Positions 8,431 through 15,322 of a stretch of DNA of 17,132 bases are shown here, one piece after another. A program made the position numbers and the translations under genes. Under the pieces are notes generated by a model. It did not search any database, had not been told where the DNA came from, and worked only from the letters and a program-made list of their open reading frames with translations. The DNA lies in contig URCT01000050.1 in NCBI GenBank assembly GCA_900546385.1, positions 1 to 17,132 on the forward strand, in the 5' to 3' direction. This DNA comes from an uncultured Eubacteriales bacterium (GTDB taxonomy: Bacteria; Bacillota; Clostridia; Oscillospirales; CAG-382). Each line of letters starts with the position of its first letter. The stretch's first letter is position 1.

Positions 8431-8534
8431 ATAAGCGGCTTCGGCATACACTGATACCGGGAGCATCGGCCGGCACGTCCCAAACGGCCATTTCACCGAT
8501 GCTCCCGTTTGTGATGAGGAAAGGAGCCGCTTAT
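8431..8534 (+). promoter_or_regulatory. Nested inverted repeats enclosing the start of the 8533 gene
   Basis: Two perfect stems are nested. The outer one pairs ATAAGCGGCT (8431-8440) with AGCCGCTTAT (8525-8534), whose right arm covers the end of the ribosome site AAAGGAG (8520-8526) and the first two bases of the ATG at 8533. The inner one pairs CGGGAGCATCGG (8458-8469) with CCGATGCTCCCG (8496-8507). Only a short GTTTG follows the inner stem, so it is at best a weak terminator of the acyl-CoA synthetase transcript. As RNA, the outer stem would hide the start of translation. No known riboswitch class is recognised. Confidence 0.5.
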
Positions 8535-8892
8535 GAACGATTGTTTGTTATTTTTGCAGGGTGTTGTCGGGATTTTTGCCGCCATCGGCTTTTATTTGAC
8601 CGTGCGCATTTTTTTGGACGCCGTCGTCAAACGCCGCAGCGGCTTAAAAATGCAGGTGGTCATACTGTCGTATAAGGGCGATCCCGAATATGCCGTCCGC
8701 TTTGCCGAAAGCCGCTTTGTCTACGGCGAATATGCCGGTTTTTTCGAGGGCGTGACGCTTTCCGAAGCCATTCCGCTCGACAAAGCCACCGCCGCACGCC
8801 TAAAAGCGGAATTTCCGGACTTTGTCTGCCTTTCGGACATATCCGAAAAGACCGAGCCAACCGACACACACACCTGTTATTCCGAAAAATAA
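8533..8892 (+). CDS. Small single-pass membrane protein of unknown function
   Basis: I do not recognise this 119-residue product. Residues about 4-28 (CLLFLQGVVGIFAAIGFYL and following) form one hydrophobic helix. Basic residues KRR come after it, so the N-terminus probably faces outward and the ~85-residue C-terminal part lies in the cytoplasm. That part contains VVILSYKGDPEYAVRFAESRF and ends in a Ser/Thr/Glu-rich tail. The ATG at 8533 has a strong AAAGGAG site, which supports it as a real gene, as does the 25-base gap to recD2 on the same strand. Its start lies within a nested inverted repeat. No catalytic motif is seen. Confidence 0.75.
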   Translation: MNDCLLFLQGVVGIFAAIGFYLTVRIFLDAVVKRRSGLKMQVVILSYKGDPEYAVRFAESRFVYGEYAGFFEGVTLSEAIPLDKATAARLKAEFPDFVCLSDISEKTEPTDTHTCYSEK

Positions 8893-8917
8893 GCCGAAAC
8901 GAAACGGAGTGAATGCC

Positions 8918-11251
8918 ATGCCGGAGGAAACCCGTCCGACTGCCAAAGAAAACGACACCGCCGAGCTTACCGTCAAGGGAATCATCGAGGATGTCGTTTT
9001 TCAAAATGCCGAAAACGGCTATACCATCTGCATCATCGACGCGGACGGCGAGCCGGTAACCATCACCGGCATCATTCCCTGTGCCGCCGAAGGCGAACTC
9101 ATCAGTGCCAAAGGCACTTGGGTCAACCATCCGACCTACGGCAAACAGTTTTCGGTCACGGCCTACAGCAAGGAAATGCCAGCCACCTCGGCCGCTATTC
9201 TGACCTATCTTTCCTCGGGCGCAGTCAAGGGCATCGGCCCGGTCACGGCACAGCGCATTGTCGATATTTACGGTGAAGAATCGCTAAGCGTCATTGAGGA
9301 GCATCCCGAGTGGCTTGCCGATATCAAGGGCATTTCGCCCAAAAAAGCCAAGGAGATCTCCGAAAGCTTCAAAAATCAATACGGGATGCGGCAGGTGCTT
9401 CTGTATTTTCAGGGAATGCTCACGCCGAATCTCGCCTTAAAGGTGTACAAGCAATGGGGCAACGCCGCCATCGATATTCTGCGGCAGAACCCGTATCTGC
9501 TATGCGATGAAATCGACGGCGTCGGCTTTGAACGCGCCGATACACTTGCCAAATCGCTCGGCTTTCAGAACGATGACGAGGATCGCGTCATCGCCGGTGT
9601 CAAATATGTGCTGCAAAGCGAATTGAACCGCAGCGGCAACTGTTATCTGCCGCTCGAAATTTTAGTAAACCGCGCCGCCGAAATTTTAGGCGTCTCCGCC
9701 GATGCGGCCAAAGAAGGCGTGGTCATTTTATCCCATCGCGGCGAAGCGGTGGCTGTCAAATACGGCGATATCACGGCGATTTATCTGGAAAACGTGTACC
9801 GCACCGAAAAATACTGTGCGGAAAAATTAAAGCTTTTATGCGACACCAAAATCGACATTCCGCTGCTCGATGCCGACGCCGAAATCGCCAAGGTGGAATC
9901 GGATACCGGTATACAATTCGCGCGTTTTCAGGCGGATGCCATCCGCTTTTCCACCAGCGAAGGCGTGGTCATCGTCACCGGCGGCCCGGGAACGGGCAAA
10001 ACCACCGTCATTCGCGCCATCATTCAGATGTTTGCAAGGCTCGATATCAAGGTCTGCCTTGCCGCGCCGACCGGACGAGCCGCCAAACGCATGACAGCCG
10101 CCACCGATATGCCGGCTAAAACCATTCACCGGCTGCTCGAATGCGAATACGGCGCCGACGATAAGCTCGCTTTCCAGCGCAATGAGGACAATCCGCTCGA
10201 CTATGGCGCGGTCATCGTGGACGAAGCGTCGATGGTGGACATTTTCTTATTTTCCGCGCTGTTACGCGCCATGCGTCCCGGCACGCGGCTGTTGCTCATC
10301 GGCGATGCGGATCAGCTTCCGCCCGTCGGCGCAGGCGATGTGTTCGGCGATCTCATCAAATGCCGCAGCTTCGTGGTGGTGCGCCTAGACGAAATTTTCC
10401 GCCAAGGCAAGGACAGCCGCATCATCACCGGCGCGCATCTCATCAATCACGGCCAAATGCCGCCACTCGACAACAAAGGCAAGGATTTCTTCTTTATGCC
10501 GCGCAAAACCGGTGCCGAGGTGCAGGCCTTACTTTCCGAGCTGTGCCGCACGCGTCTGCCGAAAGCGTATGGCTTCGACGCGCTTTCCGACATTCAAATC
10601 ATCTGCCCGTCGCGCAAAGGAGAAGCCGGAACCGGTGCGATCAACGCCCTCATGCGGGAGCTGTTCAATCCGCCGTCGCCGCACAAGAAAGAATATACCG
10701 CCCATAACACGGTCTTTCGCGAAGGCGATAAAATCATGCAGATCCACAACAATTACGATATCGAATGGCACACCGCCGACGGCCGCGAAGGCAGCGGCAT
10801 TTTCAACGGCGATATCGGCTTTATCGAAAGCATCGATACCGAAAATCAGACGGTTTGCTTCCGCTTTGACGACGACCGCCACGCGTCCTGCGACCTTGCC
10901 GCTTTTGACGATATCGAGCACGCCTATGCCATCACGGTACATAAAAGCCAAGGCAGCGAATACCGTGCGGTGCTATTGCCGCTTCTCGACTGTCCGCGCG
11001 GCCTTATGACGCGCAATATGCTCTACACCGCCGTCACACGCGCCAAAAGCTTGGTGATTCTGATCGGCAAGCAGACGATCATGTCCGATATGATCGAAAA
11101 CAATGTGCGACAAAATAAGTATACCGGTCTATCAAATATGTTAAAGCCGGTTTATGTGTATCCCGAATATAAAATGCAGGAAGGACTTCGACCGAATGAC
11201 GAACAACCGCAGCCCGATAACGCTTCCGGAGAACCGGCCGAAAATGCTTGA
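8918..11251 (+). CDS. recD2: ATP-dependent 5'-3' DNA helicase RecD2
   Basis: RecD2 is a superfamily 1B helicase acting in DNA repair and replication-fork maintenance in bacteria that use AddAB or lack RecBC. The 777-residue product has the RecD2 layout. An N-terminal OB-like region (LTVKGIIEDVVFQNAENGYT) leads into helix-hairpin-helix repeats around residues 100-155 (VKGIGPVTAQRIVDIYG and IKGISPKKAKEIS). The helicase core has Walker A GGPGTGKTT (355-363, Lys361), AAPTGRAAKRM, Walker B VDEASMVD (Asp435, Glu436), GDADQLPPVGAG, TVHKSQGSEY and the final LYTAVTRAKSLVILIG. I chose the ATG at 8918, with GGAG at 8906-8909. An earlier in-frame start at 8822 would lie inside the previous gene and add a Pro/Lys-rich stretch unlike the family. 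Its end overlaps the next gene's likely start by 8 bases. Confidence 0.95.
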   Translation: MPEETRPTAKENDTAELTVKGIIEDVVFQNAENGYTICIIDADGEPVTITGIIPCAAEGELISAKGTWVNHPTYGKQFSVTAYSKEMPATSAAILTYLSSGAVKGIGPVTAQRIVDIYGEESLSVIEEHPEWLADIKGISPKKAKEISESFKNQYGMRQVLLYFQGMLTPNLALKVYKQWGNAAIDILRQNPYLLCDEIDGVGFERADTLAKSLGFQNDDEDRVIAGVKYVLQSELNRSGNCYLPLEILVNRAAEILGVSADAAKEGVVILSHRGEAVAVKYGDITAIYLENVYRTEKYCAEKLKLLCDTKIDIPLLDADAEIAKVESDTGIQFARFQADAIRFSTSEGVVIVTGGPGTGKTTVIRAIIQMFARLDIKVCLAAPTGRAAKRMTAATDMPAKTIHRLLECEYGADDKLAFQRNEDNPLDYGAVIVDEASMVDIFLFSALLRAMRPGTRLLLIGDADQLPPVGAGDVFGDLIKCRSFVVVRLDEIFRQGKDSRIITGAHLINHGQMPPLDNKGKDFFFMPRKTGAEVQALLSELCRTRLPKAYGFDALSDIQIICPSRKGEAGTGAINALMRELFNPPSPHKKEYTAHNTVFREGDKIMQIHNNYDIEWHTADGREGSGIFNGDIGFIESIDTENQTVCFRFDDDRHASCDLAAFDDIEHAYAITVHKSQGSEYRAVLLPLLDCPRGLMTRNMLYTAVTRAKSLVILIGKQTIMSDMIENNVRQNKYTGLSNMLKPVYVYPEYKMQEGLRPNDEQPQPDNASGEPAENA

Positions 11252-12029
11252 ACGCCTGAAAAAAATCAAGCTTTTCGTCTTGGATATGGACGGCACCATC
11301 TATCTTGACTCCACGCCGCTTGAGGGCGCAATCGATTTTTGCAAAAAATTAGCCGCCGGAAATAAGCTTGTGTATTTCACGAATAACGCCTCCAAAAATC
11401 CGGAAGACTATGTAAAAAAACTGACAAACATCGGTTTTCCGGCCACGCGGAAAACAATTGTGACCTCCGGCGACGTCACCGCCGACTACTTAAACACCTT
11501 CCACAAAGGTGAACCGGTATACCTTGTCGGAACACCGGCACTCGAAGAATCGTTTCAAAAAGCCGGCATTCTACTGTCGGATGACGCAAAAATCGTGGTT
11601 GTCAGCTTCGATTTGACGCTCACCTATGCCAAATTGGAGCACGCCTGCACGCTCATTCGTTCCGGTGCGCGCTTTTATTCCACGCATCCGGACATCAACT
11701 GCCCGACTGCCACCGGTTTTATCCCGGACAGCGGTGCGATTTGCGGAGCCATCACGCTGTCCACCGGCGTAAAACCGCGGTATTTCGGCAAGCCGAACGC
11801 CGAAACGGCCGATATGCTCTGCCGCATGAGCGGCCTTGACCGAAGTGAGATTGCCATGGTCGGCGATCGGTTGTATACCGACATCGCTCTCGGCAAAAAG
11901 AACGGCCTGCTTTCCATTTTGGTCATGACCGGCGAAACAACGCCGGAAATGCTGCAAAACGCGGCCGCAGACGAAACGCCGGACCTGATTTTTGATGGTA
12001 TAAAAGATATACCGGTATACAATAATTAG
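11244..12029 (+). CDS. HAD superfamily subfamily IIA phosphatase (NagD/AraL-like)
   Basis: This 261-residue product is a Mg-dependent phosphatase with an aspartyl-phosphate intermediate. Motif I is LFVLDMDGTIYLD (nucleophile Asp14, acid/base Asp16). Motif II lies in VYFTNNASKNPEDY. The subfamily IIA signature KPNAETADML supplies the Lys, and motif IV is MVGDRLYTDIALGKKNGL. A C2-type cap sits between motifs II and III. Family members act on sugar phosphates, nucleotides or p-nitrophenyl phosphate; the natural substrate here is unknown. Two starts are possible: ATG 11244, overlapping the recD2 stop by 8 bases and giving the usual family N-terminus, or ATG 11196 with a better AGGAAGG site but 16 extra residues inside recD2. 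I prefer 11244. Coupled translation with recD2 is likely. Confidence 0.9.
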   Translation: MLERLKKIKLFVLDMDGTIYLDSTPLEGAIDFCKKLAAGNKLVYFTNNASKNPEDYVKKLTNIGFPATRKTIVTSGDVTADYLNTFHKGEPVYLVGTPALEESFQKAGILLSDDAKIVVVSFDLTLTYAKLEHACTLIRSGARFYSTHPDINCPTATGFIPDSGAICGAITLSTGVKPRYFGKPNAETADMLCRMSGLDRSEIAMVGDRLYTDIALGKKNGLLSILVMTGETTPEMLQNAAADETPDLIFDGIKDIPVYNN

Positions 12030-12047
12030 TAACAGAAAGGCACGAAT

Positions 12048-13133
12048 ATGACGCTTTTTGAATTTCTGACAGCACTTGTCGGCATACCGACGGTTGTCGG
12101 CTTTGAAAACCGTGAAGCCGCACGCATCGGCAAGCTTTGCACCGACTATGCGGCCGGTTTTTTCGACGGCTATTCCGCCACACCGACCGGCAGTTTGGTC
12201 TTTTCACGCCGCTGCGGCAAAATAGACGCCAAAAAGCTGGTGCTTGACGCGCATTTCGACACCATCGGCTTTGCCGTGAGCGAAATCTGCGGCAACGGCT
12301 TTGTCAAAGTGAAAAGCATGGGCGGCATTGATCCGTATCTTTTGCCGGCAACGCCGGTATACCTGTATACAAATAAGCCGCTTTACGGCGTGTTCACCTC
12401 GATTCCGCCGCACCTTGCTGCCAAAGACAGCGCGGAACTGAAAGTGGAGGACTTATATATCGATACCGGCCTTTCGGACGCGGATTTTGCTGCAAGCGAC
12501 ATTGAAATCGGCACGCCGGCCGGCTTTGCCGAGCCGCCCGTGCTACTGCAAAACAACCTTGTTGCCTCCCACAGCCTGGATGACAAAGCCTGCGCGGCGA
12601 CCATCCTGCACGCGTGCCGACTGCTGGCGCAAAGCGGCCGCGAACCGACCGATACCGATATTTTCGTGCATCTGTCGGTCGGCGAAGAGAAAACCGGCGT
12701 CGGCGCACGCACACTGCCGTATACCGTTTTGGACGGCTTTGATTTTGCAAAAGCCGACGGCGCGTTGGTCATGGACGTGAATTTCGGCCATGCGCCCGGT
12801 GTTGCCGACTACGAATCGCTCGCCCTCGGAAAGGGCGGCGGCGTGTCCTATTCGGCCACCATCAAGCGCGCGTTTACCGATTTTATTGTGCAATTGGCCG
12901 CACAGAAAAAGCTTCCGCTTCAAACCGTGGTGGAGATGCGCTCGACCGGCACCAACGCCGGAACATTGCATCGCGGCGGCATTCCGTGCGCTGTTTTATC
13001 GCTGCCGCTCACCAATATGCACACCTACAGCGAATGCGTTTCGCTCGACGATATGGAATCCTGCGCGGTGCTTGTCGGCGAGATCATGCGCCAGTTTCCG
13101 GCGGCAAATCTCGGGGAGGTGCGTTTCAAATGA
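12048..13133 (+). CDS. M42-family metallo-aminopeptidase, copy 1
   Basis: This 361-residue product is an M42 (TET/glutamyl aminopeptidase-like) dizinc or dicobalt aminopeptidase, which in the family forms large cytoplasmic dodecamers that trim peptides. Visible ligand and catalytic motifs are DAHFDTIGF (His69, Asp71), SHSLDDKA, VGEEKTGVGA (Glu213, Glu214), VMDVNFG, and NMHTYSE near the C-terminus (His325). The start ATG has GAAAGG about ten bases upstream and lies 18 bases after the HAD gene. Its TGA overlaps the ATG of a second M42 gene (ATGA at 13130-13133). Substrate preference cannot be read from sequence. Confidence 0.9.
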   Translation: MTLFEFLTALVGIPTVVGFENREAARIGKLCTDYAAGFFDGYSATPTGSLVFSRRCGKIDAKKLVLDAHFDTIGFAVSEICGNGFVKVKSMGGIDPYLLPATPVYLYTNKPLYGVFTSIPPHLAAKDSAELKVEDLYIDTGLSDADFAASDIEIGTPAGFAEPPVLLQNNLVASHSLDDKACAATILHACRLLAQSGREPTDTDIFVHLSVGEEKTGVGARTLPYTVLDGFDFAKADGALVMDVNFGHAPGVADYESLALGKGGGVSYSATIKRAFTDFIVQLAAQKKLPLQTVVEMRSTGTNAGTLHRGGIPCAVLSLPLTNMHTYSECVSLDDMESCAVLVGEIMRQFPAANLGEVRFK

Positions 13134-14176
13134 AAAAGCAAAATAATGTACCGGTATACGAAAATATTGCAGACAACGCTTTCTTGCGCGAATTATGCGA
13201 TATGCACGGCGTGTCGGGCGATGAAGAATGTGTCGCACGCCGCATTGCCGCGGAAATCGAACCGTTCTGCGACGCATTGTATATCGATCCGATCGGCAAT
13301 CTGATCGCTTTCAAAAAGGGCCGTGAAACGCCCGAAAAACCGGTTATGTACTGTGCGCACATGGATGAAGTCGGGTTTATGATCCGGCACATTTGCGACG
13401 ACGGAAAACTGCTGTTCGAGGCCGTCGGCATTCAGCCGGAGGTGCTTCCGTCGGATCGGCTGGCAATCGGAGAAAGCCGAATTCCGGGCGTAATCTGCGC
13501 AAAACCTGTGCATTTAATGCACGGAAAGCACGAAAATCCGCGCGTGGAGGATATGTATATTGACATCGGCTGTCAAAGCCGCGCCGAGGCGGAAGTGCTC
13601 GGGGTGTATGCTTCGTTCGCCACTTTCGAGAACCGGTATACAAAATTCGGAAATGAAACCATGGTGCGTTCCAAAGCACTGGATGACCGTTTCGGCTGTT
13701 TCGTGTTAACCGAAATTTTGAAAACCGATCTGCACTATGATTCCTATTTTGCGTTTACGGTTGGCGAAGAGTTGGGCGGCACCGGTGCAACCGCGGCGAC
13801 ACGCCGGATTGATCCCGGAACGGCATTTATTTTCGAAAGCACCACCGCCTCCGATTTGCCCTCCAACACCGGTGCGGATCGAGTGTGTGCGCCCGGCGAC
13901 GGTGCCGTTGTTCCTTTTATGGATGGCGGCACGCTGTATGACCGTGCGCTGTATGAACAAATCCGCGCGCTTGCCGACACGCACGGCATTCCGACGCAAA
14001 CCAAAACACGCATTGCCGGCGGCACAGACGCCGCCTCCATCCAACGCAGTCTTTCCGGTGGGCGCGTGGCGGCCATTTCCCTGCCTTGCCGCTATATTCA
14101 TACGGCATCGTGCGTGGCTGCTGTAAGCGATATGGCCGCGTGCGTGGCACTCGGCATTGCTTTGGCGAAGACATAA
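13130..14176 (+). CDS. M42-family metallo-aminopeptidase, copy 2
   Basis: This 348-residue product is a second M42 aminopeptidase, clearly diverged from its neighbour. Motifs are CAHMDEVGFM (His77, Asp79), ALDDRFG (Asp185, Asp186), VGEELGGTGA (Glu213, Glu214), FIFESTTASDLPSN, and YIHTASCV near the end (His324). The ATG at 13130 has GGGGAGGT at 13113-13120 and overlaps the preceding stop, so translation is probably coupled. A longer reading from 12986 lies inside copy 1 and is not supported. The region where copy 1 has MDVNFG reads FESTTASD here, a difference at a metal-ligand position that may alter metal or substrate. No terminator is seen before the tRNA promoter. Confidence 0.9.
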   Translation: MKKQNNVPVYENIADNAFLRELCDMHGVSGDEECVARRIAAEIEPFCDALYIDPIGNLIAFKKGRETPEKPVMYCAHMDEVGFMIRHICDDGKLLFEAVGIQPEVLPSDRLAIGESRIPGVICAKPVHLMHGKHENPRVEDMYIDIGCQSRAEAEVLGVYASFATFENRYTKFGNETMVRSKALDDRFGCFVLTEILKTDLHYDSYFAFTVGEELGGTGATAATRRIDPGTAFIFESTTASDLPSNTGADRVCAPGDGAVVPFMDGGTLYDRALYEQIRALADTHGIPTQTKTRIAGGTDAASIQRSLSGGRVAAISLPCRYIHTASCVAAVSDMAACVALGIALAKT

Positions 14177-14274
14177 AGGTGTTTTGCCCTGCAAGGCGGT
14201 TAGCAATCTCTGCGTTTCTGTCGAACTGTCGAAAAGAAATTCTGAAAAAAATGATGTTTTTTGAGCCAAACCTC

Positions 14275-14303
14275 TTGACAAACCCATTTCTTTGTGGTAT
14301 ACT
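14275..14303 (+). promoter_or_regulatory. Sigma-70/SigA-type promoter of tRNA-Pro
   Basis: TTGACA (14275-14280) and TATACT (14298-14303) are separated by exactly 17 bases. The predicted RNA start near 14310 is about ten bases before the tRNA 5' end. Confidence 0.9.
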
Positions 14304-14320
14304 CTTCGAGTAAGATGTTT

Positions 14321-14397
14321 CGGGGTGTGGCTCAGCTTGGTAGAGTGCTTGGTTCGGGACCAAGAGGCCGGAGGTTCGAATCCTCTCACTCCGACCA
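14321..14397 (+). tRNA. tRNA-Pro, anticodon CGG
   Basis: The 77 bases fold as a full cloverleaf. The acceptor stem CGGGGTG/CACTCCG has one G-T pair. The D-arm contains GCTC/GAGT. The anticodon stem CTTGG/CCAAG closes the loop TTCGGGA with anticodon CGG at 14355-14357, reading CCG. The T-arm GGAGG-TTCGAAT-CCTCT has the standard TTCGA loop. Discriminator A and CCA are encoded at 14394-14397. It has its own promoter and terminator, so it is a monocistronic unit. Confidence 0.97.
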
Positions 14398-14401
14398 GAA
14401 A

Positions 14402-14436
14402 AGAAAACCGCTATTTAAGCGGTTTTCTTTGTTTTT
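14402..14436 (+). terminator. Intrinsic terminator of tRNA-Pro
   Basis: AGAAAACCGCT (14402-14412) and AGCGGTTTTCT (14418-14428) form a perfect 11-bp stem with loop ATTTA, followed by TTGTTTTT. It begins five bases after the tRNA CCA. Confidence 0.95.
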
Positions 14437-14462
14437 AGCTTAACCATGCGGGTTCCGGCCGT

Positions 14463-14522
14463 CCAAAATTTTAGACTAAAATCCAAAATTTTAGACTAAA
14501 ATCCAGTATTTTAGATTAAAAT
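14463..14522. repeat. Three 20-bp tandem repeats with internal palindrome
   Basis: Two identical copies of CCAAAATTTTAGACTAAAAT (14463-14482, 14483-14502) are followed by a third with three changes, CCAGTATTTTAGATTAAAAT (14503-14522). Each copy contains the near-palindrome ATTTTAG-A-CTAAAAT (ATTTTAGATTAAAAT in the third). The spacing of 20 bp, about two helical turns, puts the palindromes on one face of the DNA. They lie 27 bases past the tRNA terminator. They could be binding sites for a repressor or other DNA-binding protein, or a short satellite; the sequence does not decide. Confidence 0.85.
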
Positions 14523-14542
14523 ATGACACGAAAGATGAAACG

Positions 14543-14565
14543 AAAAAGCCGCGCAAATGCGCGGC
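14543..14565 (-). terminator. Intrinsic terminator for the minus-strand operon
   Basis: Read on the minus strand, GCCGCGCA and TGCGCGGC (14565-14548) form a perfect 8-bp GC-rich stem followed by TTTTT (14547-14543). It is correctly oriented to end transcription of the GH28-like and SGNH genes, 150 bases beyond the last stop codon. Confidence 0.85.
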
Positions 14566-14615
14566 GTCAGACCGCTGACAAACCCGTCAGCGGTCTGACG
14601 CCCTCTTACGAGGGC
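14563..14615. repeat. 17-bp perfect hairpin and adjoining 6-bp hairpin
   Basis: GGCGTCAGACCGCTGAC (14563-14579) pairs perfectly with GTCAGCGGTCTGACGCC (14586-14602) around the loop AAACCC. GCCCTC (14600-14605) pairs with GAGGGC (14610-14615) around TTAC, sharing three bases with the first. No T-run follows on either strand apart from the neighbouring terminator at 14543-14565, with which it shares GGC. Its role is unknown. Confidence 0.85.
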
Positions 14616-14619
14616 GCCC

Positions 14620-14648
14620 TTGACACGCCGACAATTTTATGCTATATT
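14620..14648 (+). promoter_or_regulatory. Near-consensus SigA-type promoter without an obvious gene
   Basis: TTGACA (14620-14625) and TATATT (14643-14648) are separated by 17 bases, as in the tRNA promoter 345 bases upstream. The predicted start near 14655 falls at the hairpin 14657-14687. The only downstream genes are on the opposite strand, so any RNA would be antisense to the broken SGNH gene. Confidence 0.65.
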
Positions 14649-14656
14649 ACGATTAA

Positions 14657-14687
14657 GGACTGAAAGCCGAAATCCGACTTTCAGTCC
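14657..14687 (+). other. 10-bp hairpin at the predicted 5' end of the orphan transcript
   Basis: GGACTGAAAG (14657-14666) and CTTTCAGTCC (14678-14687) are perfect inverted repeats with an 11-base loop. No T-run follows on either strand, so it is not a typical terminator. It may be a 5' stabilising stem of a small RNA or part of a deleted gene's leader. Confidence 0.6.
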
Positions 14688-14715
14688 ACAAAAATTACTT
14701 AGATATATTATTATG

Positions 14716-15322
14716 TCACAGAACCTTTGCCAAATTCCGGTATATTATATCCGCAATTCTTTTCATGCCCTTGTCACTCGGATGTGCCGCAACGCCCGAA
14801 TGTTCAAACTTTCCTATTGCCCGAAATGACAGGTCTTGCGAAAGTTCACTCATATCCATAACCATTGCGTTTAATTCTGCCGCCGCTTTTTTGATCGCCT
14901 TGCACACAACCGGCTTTTCCCATAAAAACGGTTGTGAGATAAGAACGGGAACATTGCTTTTCGCCGAGAACAATTACAACTGCATCCGCTTCAAAATCCT
15001 TTAAATTTGAATATTCATCAAACACGTTATCATCATTCATATTTCTCTCCCAATACGCACATTGCGCAATGCAATATGTTGCATTGGGATATTTTTCTCT
15101 AACGAATCGCATTGTTTGGTGGACATAATCCTTCTCACGTTTTGAGGCTGCCATTCCCCAATCACCGCTCCAACCGATATCGTCTTTCGGGGCATGCCAC
15201 GCCATCGAATTACCGGCAAACAAAATCTTGGGCGAACCTTGCACTTCTCCAAAGCGCAAGAATTTTCCGTCTCCAAGCTGATTACTTGCATCAACGGTAT
15301 TTGTTAAATCAATATTCCGCAT
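14716..15322 (-). pseudogene. SGNH/GDSL-family hydrolase (esterase-like), frameshifted
   Basis: Two frames together make one SGNH hydrolase. The first part (ATG 15322 to about 14960) has ILFAGNSMAWHAP with the probable nucleophile Ser39, then IGWSGDWGMAASKREKDYVH, and ends in ADAVVIVLGE. The frame then changes, and the rest (about 14958-14716) reads NVPVLISQPFLWEKP, FEHSGVAAHPSDKGMKRIAD, with the probable catalytic His in AAHPSD. Without the shift, translation would run in the wrong frame to 14846 and lose the His motif. From memory of the family, about 25 residues normally separate the GEN-like and VLxxxFW segments. The lesion may therefore be a small deletion rather than only one base; one extra base near 14957 would also explain it. 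It lies 120 bases after the GH28-like gene and probably served as its partner esterase. It is AT-rich compared with the + strand genes. Confidence 0.8.

Noticed and set aside
8411..8452. Promoter TTGACG...TACACT before the 8533 gene
   Set aside because: The elements are about 28 bases apart, too far for a SigA promoter, and no better pair was found.
7651..8496. 281-codon minus-strand frame opposite the acyl-CoA synthetase
   Set aside because: It is an antisense shadow; the + strand has all ANL motifs in order.
12986..13129. N-terminal extension of the second M42 gene from 12986
   Set aside because: It lies inside copy 1 in another frame. The ATG at 13130 has a strong GGGGAGGT site and the expected protein start.
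14463..14522. CRISPR array
   Set aside because: The 20-bp units are directly adjacent with no spacers, and no cas genes are near.
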